A stretch of DNA of 64,000 nucleotides from Gillisia sp. UBA3175 (GCA_002364325.1 DEXV01000006.1:479468-543467); one strand, 5' to 3'; shown: positions 1 to 8,098, counted from the stretch's first letter. Numbers and translations are program-made. Notes: generated by a model from the letters alone, not told the origin.

Positions 1-131
1 TTTGGTGCATCACCGCCCACAGATTCGGTAAGTACTTTATAATATTTTTTACGCATAGGCTTAATTTCACCTTGCGTAGGATTAGTTCCTGTCTTATGTA
101 TTAAACTTTCCTGTGTAAGTAAAATTGACAT
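1..131 (-). CDS. Unrecognised protein, N-terminal part only (runs off the left edge)
   Basis: An open frame on the minus strand begins at an ATG at 129-131 and continues past the window edge. About 43 residues are visible, beginning MSILLTQESLIHKTGTNPTQ, with a basic stretch (KPMRKKYYK) further on. I recognise no family. The frame is also open upstream of this ATG, back into the end of the neighbouring DUF5655 gene, so the true start could lie further right or the gene could be a truncated piece. It is co-directional with the DUF5655 gene, whose stop lies about 32 bases upstream. Confidence 0.35.
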   Translation of the reverse strand, partial: MSILLTQESLIHKTGTNPTQGEIKPMRKKYYKVLTESVGGDAP

Positions 132-163
132 ATCTGGTTGTCTTTTAAAATGGCTATTAGGTA

Positions 164-1066
164 CTAAAGAGCCTGTTTTATTAAACTTAAAATATATTCA
201 ATATTGTCGGTGTTCTTTACGACTATTTCATAATCTCCGTTACCCCAATGACCTATAGATGATACATCTCTCATTAAATGTTTAGGGTCGTCTAATTTAT
301 CTTTTCTAAGATTAATCCAAAGCTTTAAGCCTTTTCTTTGAACACAGATATCGACAATATTAGAGCCTTTCTTAAATGCGATATAATCAAGTTTTGGCTC
401 TAATTCAATATCATCTGCCAAATTGAGAATAGCATCTCTAAATGTTTCATATAGCTCCTTAATCTCATCGGTCTTATTAATTAAATGCTCATCTTCTGTA
501 TATACCTTTATTTCCCGAGTTACTCTTTGCAAATCTGTATTTGCAGCTGTAATGGGCTTAATGCTTTCTGCAGATTTTGATTTCTTAATCTCGTTAATCG
601 ATACTAATCCATTTTCGTATCGCTTAACTTCCCAAAGTTCAATAGCTATATCCTTGAAATTGGTAGCGGTCTTTTGATTTTCAGTAAAACTTGTAGAAAC
701 AAAAATTACTCTTGTTTGAGACCAGTCAATATCATTGCGTTGCAAATTCCCATTTAAAGTCTCGTTATACTCTACAATAAAATCTGCCTTGTTTTCAAGC
801 ATTAAGCTGAGATAGGTGAAGCCTTGATCTACAACACTTACATTCTTATTTCGTTTATATTCAATAATTATGAATGCCTTGCTTGAAGGATCGTACGATA
901 AGGTATCAATCCGCTTATTCTTAATTGTAAATTCAGATTTTACCAACTCTAAATCCATTATAGATTCTAAATTAGCTTCAAATACTGATTGAATTTCACT
1001 TTCTAACTTGAAGGGATTTTCCTTTATGATTTTTAATGCATTTCCATTATTCTGGTATATTTTCAT
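164..1066 (-). CDS. DUF5655 domain protein with PD-(D/E)XK-like N-terminus
   Basis: A 300-residue cytoplasmic protein. The N-terminal half has the look of a restriction-like nuclease fold: an acidic residue in 'RIDTLSYD' (about residues 52-59), followed by a hydrophobic strand and an E-x-K-type motif in 'IIIEYKRN' (about residues 66-73). The last 100 residues match the DUF5655 pattern, with 'LWINLRKD', 'DDPKHLMRDVS' and 'IGHWGNGDYEI'. Proteins of this build are usually called DUF5655 or putative nuclease/transporter-associated proteins, and no activity is established. It lies beside restriction and toxin-antitoxin remnants, which fits a defence-like neighbourhood, but that role is inference. 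Confidence 0.7.
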   Translation of the reverse strand: MKIYQNNGNALKIIKENPFKLESEIQSVFEANLESIMDLELVKSEFTIKNKRIDTLSYDPSSKAFIIIEYKRNKNVSVVDQGFTYLSLMLENKADFIVEYNETLNGNLQRNDIDWSQTRVIFVSTSFTENQKTATNFKDIAIELWEVKRYENGLVSINEIKKSKSAESIKPITAANTDLQRVTREIKVYTEDEHLINKTDEIKELYETFRDAILNLADDIELEPKLDYIAFKKGSNIVDICVQRKGLKLWINLRKDKLDDPKHLMRDVSSIGHWGNGDYEIVVKNTDNIEYILSLIKQAL

Positions 1067-1204
1067 ATTTACTTATTTCATAACCTTTTATTCTTCAAAA
1101 ACATTCTACAGTTCTTGAGCCAATATGGGTATCAGTTTCAATTACTGAAAATAATAATATTAGTTACTTTGTTTCATTAAAAAGTATAGCTTCTATTATC
1201 CTTC

Positions 1205-1393
1205 TCATTCTTTTTTACAAATACCTTCTTTATTTAAACCCTCAATCTCTTTCAACAAAGCTCTAGTATCCCATCAATATCTAGTTGTGGTAAGAGCTCT
1301 CCTTTTCGGGAAGTCTGACTGTTTTATTCCTGCACCAATTAAAAGATCAGCAGTAGATCATACTTTAGATTCGTATTGTAGTATATTGTTCAT
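1205..1393 (-). pseudogene. Relic resembling the N-terminus of a type I DNA methylase (HsdM-like)
   Basis: Reading leftwards from an ATG at 1391-1393 gives MNNILQYESKV, a stop (TGA, probably from TGG), then STADLLIGAGIKQSDFPK. This resembles the start of N-6 DNA methylases of type I restriction systems ('YESKVWxTADLLxGAGIKxSDFPKxMMPFFALVM'), from memory of the family. After 'FPK' the similarity breaks off, and a short tail (ALLKEIEGLNKEGICKK) may be the far end of the same gene after an internal deletion. The relic lies directly downstream of the hip module. The identification rests on about 30 residues. Confidence 0.4.
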
Positions 1394-1401
1394 ATAGATA
1401 T

Positions 1402-2355
1402 TTAGATCTTTGTAAGTCCTATATTGGACATATTATATTTTATTAGTTTTTTAAAATCATTTTTCATACTCTGTTTCGAATAAGAATTATCAATCAATTC
1501 TGACCATTGAGTCATGCCTTTTTCAATACGTTTCCAAAGGTTTTCAATAGCTTTTTCTGGTATATGAGCTTTTAACATGGCTTCATTAAAATCCTGCTTC
1601 TTAAGTTTTTTCTTTTTCCCGTTAAGTGTTAGCGCTAGGTCTTCATCATCTTCTTGCATTAGCAGTTTTACACCAAGCATGTCATAAGCTGGTGCCAATT
1701 GATATGAATTGGTTTCTGTGGATATCAAAGAAAAGTTCTTTAAGTGCATATCATTATTACCAATTAGATAAGATACAATTACCTGCTCATAAAAATGTAC
1801 GACGTCCATCAGTCGATTTCCATTATACTTTAAGATAGCTCTAGCGATTTGTTCATAAGAGCCACGATATTTGTGTTCGGTAAGGCGTTCTGTAAATTGG
1901 CAGGCATCTTCCATAGCATATTTATTTTTTTCCTGATCCCGATCTATTCTACGTGTAAGATATGCCAACACACCACCTTTCAAAGGAATTAATAAGAAAG
2001 GAACTGTTGCAATTCCACAAGCCTGAGCCATTAGCATCGATAAAGCCTCTAATTCTGGCATTTGGGGATATTGTGAATAAGGTGGTTTTAAAATATATTT
2101 ACCATCCAATGCTCCCACTATTGTTAATCTTTTATTTTCTTCTTGGTCTGTAAACCCTAATGAAAGTTTTGGCTGTACACCGGGCACCGTGATACGTTGT
2201 GAGATATTTTCTTTGGCTAGTTTTTCAAGTTCTAATATTGAATAGTCTAATTTCAGTACAGGAGTATCGTTCTGCCAGAAATCTGCAAGACATTTAGGGT
2301 GATAGATTATTTCATTTTTTTCTAAAGGCTGTAAACAGGCTAAACAATTTTTCAT
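1402..2355 (-). CDS. hipT: HipT-like serine/threonine kinase toxin (HipA C-terminal part)
   Basis: 317 residues forming the kinase part of a HipA protein. It starts with a small Cys/His knuckle (C4, C7, H19, C22). Next comes the glycine-rich loop 'VPGVQPKLSLGF' (about residues 57-68), then 'GKYILKPP', the catalytic segment 'NNDMHLKNFSL' (about 197-207) and the metal-binding 'YDMLG' (about 222-226). The HipA N-terminal domain is missing here and is encoded by the preceding gene (4-bp overlap at 2352-2355), the three-gene HipBST arrangement. In E. coli HipT the toxin is controlled by two loop serines; here the equivalent loop reads R-I-T-V-P-G, with a threonine and no serine. HipA-type kinases phosphorylate aminoacyl-tRNA synthetases, but the target here is unknown. 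Confidence 0.85.
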   Translation of the reverse strand: MKNCLACLQPLEKNEIIYHPKCLADFWQNDTPVLKLDYSILELEKLAKENISQRITVPGVQPKLSLGFTDQEENKRLTIVGALDGKYILKPPYSQYPQMPELEALSMLMAQACGIATVPFLLIPLKGGVLAYLTRRIDRDQEKNKYAMEDACQFTERLTEHKYRGSYEQIARAILKYNGNRLMDVVHFYEQVIVSYLIGNNDMHLKNFSLISTETNSYQLAPAYDMLGVKLLMQEDDEDLALTLNGKKKKLKKQDFNEAMLKAHIPEKAIENLWKRIEKGMTQWSELIDNSYSKQSMKNDFKKLIKYNMSNIGLTKI

Positions 2356-2666
2356 AACGGTCTCACACTTATATTACCTATACAATCTTTACAGGTGGCC
2401 ATCAGTAATCCCATACGATCACGCGGATTTAATTTCCAGTTTTTTTGAGCGATATTTAATAACCAGCCTTCTGGTATTAAACCATCAAAAAACGGAAATA
2501 AATATTCGGCTTTAAAAGGTTCTTTTTGAAGTGGCAATGTCAAGCTAACAGGTTTCTTAACCATACTATCCAAATAAGTCATTTCATACTGAAAAAAATA
2601 TCCTTCCTCATTCTCAGATAGTATTCCAGCTAATATATCGTCAATAAAAATTTTAACTTGTCTCAT
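2352..2666 (-). CDS. hipS: HipS-like antitoxin (HipA N-terminal domain protein)
   Basis: 104 residues corresponding to the N-terminal subdomain of HipA ('Couple_hipA'). It has the strand pattern 'VKIFIDDILAGILSENEEGYFFQYEMTYL', then 'PVSLTLPLQKEPFKAEYLFPFFDGLIPEGWLL'. The motif 'FPFFDGLIPEG' is the usual HipA N-domain signature. It overlaps hipT by 4 bp and hipB by 14 bp, so the three genes are translationally coupled. In the E. coli HipBST system the small HipS protein, not HipB, neutralises the kinase; the same role is inferred here from gene order and size. Confidence 0.8.
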   Translation of the reverse strand: MRQVKIFIDDILAGILSENEEGYFFQYEMTYLDSMVKKPVSLTLPLQKEPFKAEYLFPFFDGLIPEGWLLNIAQKNWKLNPRDRMGLLMATCKDCIGNISVRPL

Positions 2667-2880
2667 TTGTTATAGGCTGAGGTTTCAAAGTGGCGCCAAA
2701 AAAAAGCAATACTTGGTTTACTTTATCGGTCATTAAATTGGGCTTACCTTGTTCTAGATCACGAACAAAACGCAGCCCTACTCCTGTTAGATCGGAGAGC
2801 TCGGTTTGGGTCATTTTACTCGCTTTCCTTTGTTTTCGCACATATTCAGCAAGAGGATTGCTACGATTCCAATTTTCCAT
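2653..2880 (-). CDS. hipB: HipB-like Xre/Cro helix-turn-helix repressor
   Basis: 75 residues with one HTH_3 domain: 'LAEYVRKQRKASKMTQTELSDLTGVGLRFVRDLEQGKPNLMTDKVNQVL'. It is the first gene of the hip operon, and its ATG is at 2878-2880. HipB proteins bind as dimers to palindromic operators upstream of their own gene. Three matching palindromes lie immediately upstream (2884-2981), so autorepression is very likely. Confidence 0.85.
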   Translation of the reverse strand: MENWNRSNPLAEYVRKQRKASKMTQTELSDLTGVGLRFVRDLEQGKPNLMTDKVNQVLLFFGATLKPQPITNETS

Positions 2881-2883
2881 AAA

Positions 2884-2901
2884 TATACCTTTATGGGTGC
2901 A
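2884..2901. promoter_or_regulatory. Candidate HipB operator 1 (weakest)
   Basis: TATACC-N6-GGTGCA, matching the arms of operator 2 except for two bases on the right. It begins 4 bases upstream of the hipB start codon, and its centre is 40 bp from that of operator 2. Published HipB operators have the form TATCC-N8-GGATA, which is very similar in sequence and spacing. Confidence 0.6.
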
Positions 2902-2923
2902 ATATACTTAAATTTTTATGTTT

Positions 2924-2941
2924 TATACCTTAAAAGGTATA
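2924..2941. promoter_or_regulatory. Candidate HipB operator 2 (perfect palindrome)
   Basis: TATACCTTAAAAGGTATA, a perfect inverted repeat with arms TATACC and GGTATA. It is the best of three sites in the hipB promoter and its centre is exactly 40 bp from the sites on either side. Confidence 0.7.
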
Positions 2942-2963
2942 TTACACTTGATAATTATTAAAT

Positions 2964-2981
2964 TATATCCTTTTGGGTATA
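2964..2981. promoter_or_regulatory. Candidate HipB operator 3
   Basis: TATATCCTTTTGGGTATA, with one mismatch in the left arm relative to operator 2. It is the furthest upstream of the three sites, with its centre exactly 40 bp from operator 2. Confidence 0.65.
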
Positions 2982-3153
2982 GTTTAATAATTTATTTCTG
3001 GTCCAAACTCACCATCGGAACCAGGGAAAATTTCTATACCGATATCTAGCAATACAGGCCGCACGAAAAAGGGCAGTAAGTTGCCACCAATGCAAAATCA
3101 GGTAAAGGGGCCCAAAACAAAAAATAAAACTGTATAAGGGTTCTACGAGCTGA

Positions 3154-3432
3154 AAAAGTAATTATCTGCACTATCGTATACACGTATACAGCAGAAGGTT
3201 AATCGATTTTTGCATTACACACCAAACTGGAACGCTCATTTTATTAAATCAAGAAGACAAGATCGTGATTACAAAAGAGGAGGAATTTGTACTGAGAAAC
3301 TGGAGCTATTATGAATTAATGACTAAAATAAAATACAAGGCCGAGAAAGCCGGTATTGAACTTATCATAGATTGCGAATTTAATTATGAGCTTGTACACC
3401 CGCAAGGTGAGGTCGATAATCACACTCACTAA
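3154..3432 (+). pseudogene. Open frame without an early ATG; probable gene remnant
   Basis: This frame is open for 92 codons but has no ATG until 3319, leaving only 37 codons after it. The composition looks protein-like, for example 'ILLNQEDKIVITKEEEFVLR' followed by 'YELMTKIKYKAEKAGIELII'. The segment 'KYKAEKAGIEL' recalls transposases of the TnpB type, but nothing else supports that. I cannot name it; a truncated gene end is the simplest reading. The flanking DNA from 3001 to 3153 holds nothing I recognise. Confidence 0.3.
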
Positions 3433-3523
3433 ATGTACTTAGCATATACAACGCGTGAGCTCACTTATTATCAATCTGAACACATGCTTAATTTAAATCA
3501 TGATAATCATAAAATTAAACCTC

Positions 3524-3560
3524 AATTAACATTTATTAACATTAGGTAACATTAGTTAAC
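3524..3560 (+). promoter_or_regulatory. Four direct TTAAC/GTAAC repeats phased at 10 bp upstream of the peptide gene
   Basis: The pentamers TTAAC, TTAAC, GTAAC and TTAAC end at 3530, 3540, 3550 and 3560, exactly one helical turn apart, each followed by an A/T-rich spacer (ATTTA, ATTAG). Direct repeats on one face of the helix are typical binding sites of OmpR-family response regulators, and an OmpR-family regulator is encoded 4 kb downstream (7418-8098). The array ends about 60 bp before the start codon at 3620. The link to that regulator is inference. Confidence 0.6.
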
Positions 3561-3619
3561 TGTTTTCTTTGATATCAATGCTTTGCTTTATACCATAATT
3601 AATCATAAACCATTTAATT

Positions 3620-3883
3620 ATGAAACAATTATTTTTACTTTCAGCATTTGGACTTATGTCTATGGGAGCTTTTGCCTCAAATGATGAAGCGAAATCCGAG
3701 ATTTCTAATTTCGTGACTGAAGCTAACGCGAGCAGTACAGAAACATTAGAAGCTGAAACAACTATTGATGCTGTAAGGGTTTCAATTACCGTAAATTGTG
3801 AGGATGGATCTTCTTACGATGTAAGTTGTGAAACCTATAGTACCTCTCAACTTATTGGAATAGCTATGGCTTTATGTGCCTAG
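3620..3883 (+). CDS. Small exported cysteine-containing peptide
   Basis: 87 residues. Residues 1-19 are a clear signal peptide ending in 'GAFA'. An acidic Ser/Thr/Glu-rich middle (residues 20-50) is followed by a C-terminal part with three cysteines (C60, C70, C86) and a hydrophobic end 'SQLIGIAMALCA'. I recognise no family. A terminator follows directly, before the GLPGLI gene, so the peptide mRNA is probably made in excess over the downstream genes. The layout (leader-like acidic part, Cys-containing core, high-output transcript, then membrane and secretion genes with a sensor pair) suits a secreted or processed peptide, but no modification enzyme is present. Function unknown. Confidence 0.65.
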   Translation: MKQLFLLSAFGLMSMGAFASNDEAKSEISNFVTEANASSTETLEAETTIDAVRVSITVNCEDGSSYDVSCETYSTSQLIGIAMALCA

Positions 3884-3890
3884 GAAAAAC

Positions 3891-3925
3891 ACCCTTCCTC
3901 TTATTTCAGGGAAGGGTTTTTATTT
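3891..3925 (+). terminator. Rho-independent terminator after the peptide gene
   Basis: Stem ACCCTTCC/GGAAGGGT (3891-3898 and 3910-3917) with an 11-base loop, followed by a T-rich run. It sits between the peptide gene and the GLPGLI gene and should limit read-through. Confidence 0.85.
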
Positions 3926-3947
3926 AATTAAATTCAACTATAATAAC

Positions 3948-4742
3948 ATGAAATTTTTATTAATCTTTTTATTTATAACCTCAATAACCTTTGGTCAAGC
4001 TCAGGATAAGGGCATTGTTTACTATGGTCATATAGAAAGCCCGGGGAAAGGCGGACCAGTTGGACTAGATTTTAACGCATATCTAATTTTTAATAAAGAG
4101 GCATCTTATTATGTAACTGCTAAAGATTCTCTTGAAAAACAGACGGAATTAAAAGAAAACCAAATCAAAGAGGTAGACGGAACTAAACAAATTTACTTAG
4201 GGAAACATACATTACCACAAGGAAAACAGGTTTATTACAACCGAAAAAAGGACAGTCTTTGGTGGAACAAAAAATATAAAGAACCAGTTTACGGGCGTGA
4301 GAAAAGACCCCAAATAGACTGGAAATTAGGATTGGAAACAAAAACAATCGGTAGTCTTACCTGCCATAAAGCCACCGGTTCTTTTAGAGGAAAAAATTAT
4401 ACTGCATGGTATACCGATGCCATACCATTACCCTATGGTCCCTGGAAATTACAAGGTCTTCCGGGGTTAATTCTGGAAGCATACGACGATGAAAAAGAGA
4501 TGTATCTTTATTTTAAATCTATTGAATACCCTCTAAACAGGAATCTTAGTGTTGGACCGATGGATAAACCTAAAGTAGATAATCAATATCCATATATTTC
4601 AATCGAGGAATATAAGAAAACCTTAGATAAATTAGTCGAACGTAATAAAACAAAAGCTATTCTAATTGCTAAGCAAATGGGTGGTAATGTTACTGTAAAG
4701 ACAGGGGGTATTGAAACTATTAGCGTCGAAGTATTTGATTAA
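3948..4742 (+). CDS. GLPGLI family exported protein
   Basis: 264 residues from the ATG at 3948. This start is preferred over an in-frame upstream one because it gives a signal peptide directly (MKFLLIFLFITSITFGQAQ). The family signature is exact: 'YGPWKLQGLPGLILEAYDD' at about residues 163-181. GLPGLI proteins (TIGR01200) occur in Bacteroidota, are exported and have no known activity. They are often next to an outer-membrane barrel with a carboxypeptidase-like domain, as here. It lies between two terminators, so it is probably a short transcript or a read-through product. Confidence 0.9.
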   Translation: MKFLLIFLFITSITFGQAQDKGIVYYGHIESPGKGGPVGLDFNAYLIFNKEASYYVTAKDSLEKQTELKENQIKEVDGTKQIYLGKHTLPQGKQVYYNRKKDSLWWNKKYKEPVYGREKRPQIDWKLGLETKTIGSLTCHKATGSFRGKNYTAWYTDAIPLPYGPWKLQGLPGLILEAYDDEKEMYLYFKSIEYPLNRNLSVGPMDKPKVDNQYPYISIEEYKKTLDKLVERNKTKAILIAKQMGGNVTVKTGGIETISVEVFD

Positions 4743-4762
4743 TTTAATATTCTTACTACACA

Positions 4763-4797
4763 CTAAAACCCCATCTATAACGGGGTTTTAGTTTTAT
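4763..4797 (+). terminator. Rho-independent terminator after the GLPGLI gene
   Basis: Stem CTAAAACCCC / GGGGTTTTAG separated by a loop of about 9 bases and followed by TTTT. It lies between the GLPGLI gene and the barrel gene. Confidence 0.8.
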
Positions 4798-4806
4798 CCA
4801 TCCTTT

Positions 4807-7416
4807 ATGAAGATCAAATTTCTCCTTGTTTTACTTTGCATTTATGGGAATAATTATGCGCAGGAAATAGCTATTAGGGGCAGTATTATGGATGAGCAGC
4901 TTCAACCTCTTGAAACTGTTCTATTACAAGCGAGGAATACAGAAAATCAAGTTCTTGATTATACGTATAGCGATCAAAATGGAAATTATGAATTAAAGTT
5001 TATAAAGAACAACGAGGCAATAATCATTGAAGCTTCCAGTTTAGGATTTACGACTGTTAGAAAAGAAATAGCAATAGCCGATCAAAAAATGTTGGATTTT
5101 CTGGATTTTGAAATGGTAGAAAAAATGGAGTCCTTAAAAGAAGTAGTTGTTGAAGGTCATCAAAAAATTAGAATAAATTCTGATACCACGTTTATACGTG
5201 TTTCACAATATGCTACTGATACGGAACAAACTGTTGAAGACCTTTTAAAGAGATTACCTGGTATCGAAGTTTTACCCGACGGTAGTATTAAAGCCCATGG
5301 TAAGCCTATTGAAAGCCTATTAGTTGAAGGAGAAAATATACTTGATAAAAACTATAAAATTTTATCAAAGAATCTAGATGCAAAAACGCTCGAAGAAGTA
5401 CAGATTCTAGAAAATTATGAAGAAAATCCAATTTTTAAACAGTTATCAAGTTCTGAAAAAGTAGCGCTTAATTTAAAGCTCAAGGATGAATTCAAATATG
5501 TATTGTTTGGTAATATTTCCGGAGGGTATGGCCTGGAAAACCGATATGAAGCAGCCTTGACTCTGGGCTTACTTAGAAAGCGAATTAAATTATTAGAGTT
5601 TAGTAATGCCAACAATACCGGGAACAAAGCAGCCAACTTGTTACAAAGTGAAAATACAGTAATTGATCTATCTCAACTGTTTCAAAAGATCGAGAAAAAG
5701 CCATTCACTATTTTTTCCATTGATGAACAAGAACAGAATATTTTCAATACCAGAAGTATTTTTAATACCTCTATGCTGCATTCAATCGGATCATCCACAA
5801 AAATAAATGACGAACTATCTTTTAGAGGGGATGTAAGCTTTATTTCAGACAGAACCAGACAAGATTATCAGGCTAAGACCGAATATTTCACAGGTACGAA
5901 TAGCACTACTTTTTTTGAAACTAGCACTTATCAGAATACTAATAGAATAGGAGCTACTCAGTTTGAACTTAAATTCGCCCCCAACTCCAGAAATTATTTT
6001 AATAATACTGTCAGTTACAATCTGAACCCACATAATGCACTGAATAACATCACTTTAGGCAATGAAGAAATTGCGCAGCAAAATGATATTACTTCAGAAA
6101 CATTTTATAACCATTTAGAACATACGTATCTATTGACTAACAATAGTGCATTGAACAATTATCTTTATTTCGGATATGGTGATTCTAAAGAAAGTGCACA
6201 AATTCTTCATCCAAGTTTGAATGCTCTGTTAGTAACGAAAATCGATGAAACCTTTTACCAGAATGTTCGTAACAAGTTCAATTATTACGGTTTACAGAGT
6301 TCAATGGTGACCAAGTCTCAAAAATGGGAAAATAACTTGCAGTTACATATTCATAATGAGGGAGAAACTGCGAAAAGTGCACTTTATACCGAAACAGAAG
6401 AAAATTTTGAAGGCTATACTAATAACTTGAATATTGATAATTTTTTTTTAGCAATAAGCAATTCCTTAAAATTTAAACTTACTCAGGATAATTATCTAAG
6501 AGGAGGAATATCTTTTAAGCGGAGCTGGTTTAATAGTGAAGAATATCTGTTGAAAAATGCCAACCTTACTTTAAAACATAAGCTCAAAAATAAGGGAGTG
6601 GTTCGATTGACTTATAGTTATAAGGAAGAATTACCTGGGTTGCAATTACTTTTGCCTAATTATGCGCTGAATTCCTATCAGGATTTTATTAGTAGTTCGG
6701 ATGATGTCAAAAAACTAGGGAACTCTGTTTTTTCTTTAAACTATAGCTTATATAATGATATCAAAGGATTTTCGATAAATGCTTCTGCATTACATACTAT
6801 CACCCATTCCGGTTATGCTCCAGGAGCATTTACAAATCAAAACTTTATTTTCAATGAATTCATACCCACTTCTAACGGTGAGAATACCTTAGCTAATTTA
6901 ATCTTCACTAACTATTTCAACAAGCTTAAACTGGCAACAAAATTAGAAACCAACCAGAGCTTCATTCAGTCTCCATTTTCTATTAATCAAACGAGTGAGC
7001 TTAAGCTTCAGAATTATTCAGGAAATTATTCATTTTCCGTGAGTTCTTATTTTGATAAATGGTTTAATTTTTCAAGTGGTTTTGCCTACCGTTATTCTTC
7101 TTCCAAGCTTAGAAATGAAACTAATTCTTTTGAAACTTCGAAAGCCTTTGCCGACTTTGACATAAAGATTTTTGAATCTATAAAGATCAATCTAAACAAT
7201 GAACTTTACGTTCTAAACAAAGAAAATTACACCTTTATGAACGCAAATATCGTATATGAACCCAAGCAAAGCAGATGGTCAGGAACCGTTAAATTCAACA
7301 ATTTATTAAACGAACGTGAATATCTATTGCAAAGTATTAATTCCTTTAAGTCCTATCAGAAACGGATTAGTCTTGTTCCTGCTTATGCGCTTTTGAGCAT
7401 CAAATACAGATTTTAA
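4807..7416 (+). CDS. Outer-membrane barrel protein with carboxypeptidase-like regulatory domain (TonB-receptor-like)
   Basis: 869 residues. A signal peptide ends near 'NNYAQ' (about residue 19). A CarboxypepD_reg-like beta-sandwich follows (about 22-105, 'IRGSIMDEQLQPLETVLLQA'). A plug-like region (about 120-240) contains 'TVEDLLKRLPGIEVLPDGSI' and 'VEGENILDKNY', then a long beta-barrel ends in 'LLSIKYRF' with C-terminal phenylalanine, as usual for outer-membrane barrels. The ligand is unknown. It is the partner commonly found beside GLPGLI proteins, and its stop lies one base from the stop of the convergent response regulator. Confidence 0.8.
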   Translation: MKIKFLLVLLCIYGNNYAQEIAIRGSIMDEQLQPLETVLLQARNTENQVLDYTYSDQNGNYELKFIKNNEAIIIEASSLGFTTVRKEIAIADQKMLDFLDFEMVEKMESLKEVVVEGHQKIRINSDTTFIRVSQYATDTEQTVEDLLKRLPGIEVLPDGSIKAHGKPIESLLVEGENILDKNYKILSKNLDAKTLEEVQILENYEENPIFKQLSSSEKVALNLKLKDEFKYVLFGNISGGYGLENRYEAALTLGLLRKRIKLLEFSNANNTGNKAANLLQSENTVIDLSQLFQKIEKKPFTIFSIDEQEQNIFNTRSIFNTSMLHSIGSSTKINDELSFRGDVSFISDRTRQDYQAKTEYFTGTNSTTFFETSTYQNTNRIGATQFELKFAPNSRNYFNNTVSYNLNPHNALNNITLGNEEIAQQNDITSETFYNHLEHTYLLTNNSALNNYLYFGYGDSKESAQILHPSLNALLVTKIDETFYQNVRNKFNYYGLQSSMVTKSQKWENNLQLHIHNEGETAKSALYTETEENFEGYTNNLNIDNFFLAISNSLKFKLTQDNYLRGGISFKRSWFNSEEYLLKNANLTLKHKLKNKGVVRLTYSYKEELPGLQLLLPNYALNSYQDFISSSDDVKKLGNSVFSLNYSLYNDIKGFSINASALHTITHSGYAPGAFTNQNFIFNEFIPTSNGENTLANLIFTNYFNKLKLATKLETNQSFIQSPFSINQTSELKLQNYSGNYSFSVSSYFDKWFNFSSGFAYRYSSSKLRNETNSFETSKAFADFDIKIFESIKINLNNELYVLNKENYTFMNANIVYEPKQSRWSGTVKFNNLLNEREYLLQSINSFKSYQKRISLVPAYALLSIKYRF

Positions 7417-7417
7417 C

Positions 7418-8098
7418 TTAGGCGATTAACTTATATCCGACTCCTCTAACATTCATAATTTTCAGGGTTTTATCTTTATTCAGAAGTTTTCTGAGTTTAC
7501 TTATAAATACATCCATACTCCTAGATGAATAGAAATCATTATTTGTCCACATTAAATCTAAAACCGTATTACGCTCTACTATCTGGTTTTTATTCTCTGC
7601 AAGAAATAAGAGCAATTGACTCTCTCTGCTTGTAAGGCTATCAATTTTTTCTTCCTTATACTGCAGGGTTTGGTTATTCGGATTGAACTTATACTGGCCT
7701 AAAATTAGCACATGCATGTTATCGTGCCTTGGCTTACTGTTTACTAGGTTTTTTACACGTACAATAAGTTCTTCTATACTAAAAGGTTTTTTGAGATAAT
7801 CATTTCCACCCGTGTCAAAACCAGCAACCACATCCTGGGGTTGAGATTTGGCAGTAAGAAAAATGATTGGTGTTTGAGTATCATTACTTCTAATCTCTTT
7901 TGTTAAAGTAAGTCCATCCTTTACAGGCATCATAATATCTACCACCAAAATATCCGGAGAATTATCCTGATACATTTGGTAAGCTTCTTCTCCATTTCGA
8001 GAATGTAGTACAAGAAAATCACGTGTTTCGAGACTTTCTTTAATTATTTGAGCCAGAGTTATTTCGTCTTCAACTAATAATAACTTTATTTTATTCAT
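7418..8098 (-). CDS. OmpR-family response regulator
   Basis: 226 residues: a receiver domain (about 1-120) with acidic pocket E10/D11, phosphoacceptor D54 ('LVVDIMMPVKDG'), 'FLTAK' and 'LKKPF', then a winged-helix DNA-binding domain (about 130-226) ending 'IMNVRGVGYKLIA'. It overlaps its kinase gene by 8 bp. Such regulators bind direct repeats; the 10-bp-phased TTAAC array at 3524-3560 is a candidate target. Confidence 0.93.
   Translation of the reverse strand: MNKIKLLLVEDEITLAQIIKESLETRDFLVLHSRNGEEAYQMYQDNSPDILVVDIMMPVKDGLTLTKEIRSNDTQTPIIFLTAKSQPQDVVAGFDTGGNDYLKKPFSIEELIVRVKNLVNSKPRHDNMHVLILGQYKFNPNNQTLQYKEEKIDSLTSRESQLLLFLAENKNQIVERNTVLDLMWTNNDFYSSRSMDVFISKLRKLLNKDKTLKIMNVRGVGYKLIA

Noticed and set aside
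3876..3947. Upstream start for the GLPGLI gene
   Set aside because: It would put the terminator inside the coding region and hide the signal peptide; the ATG at 3948 fits both.
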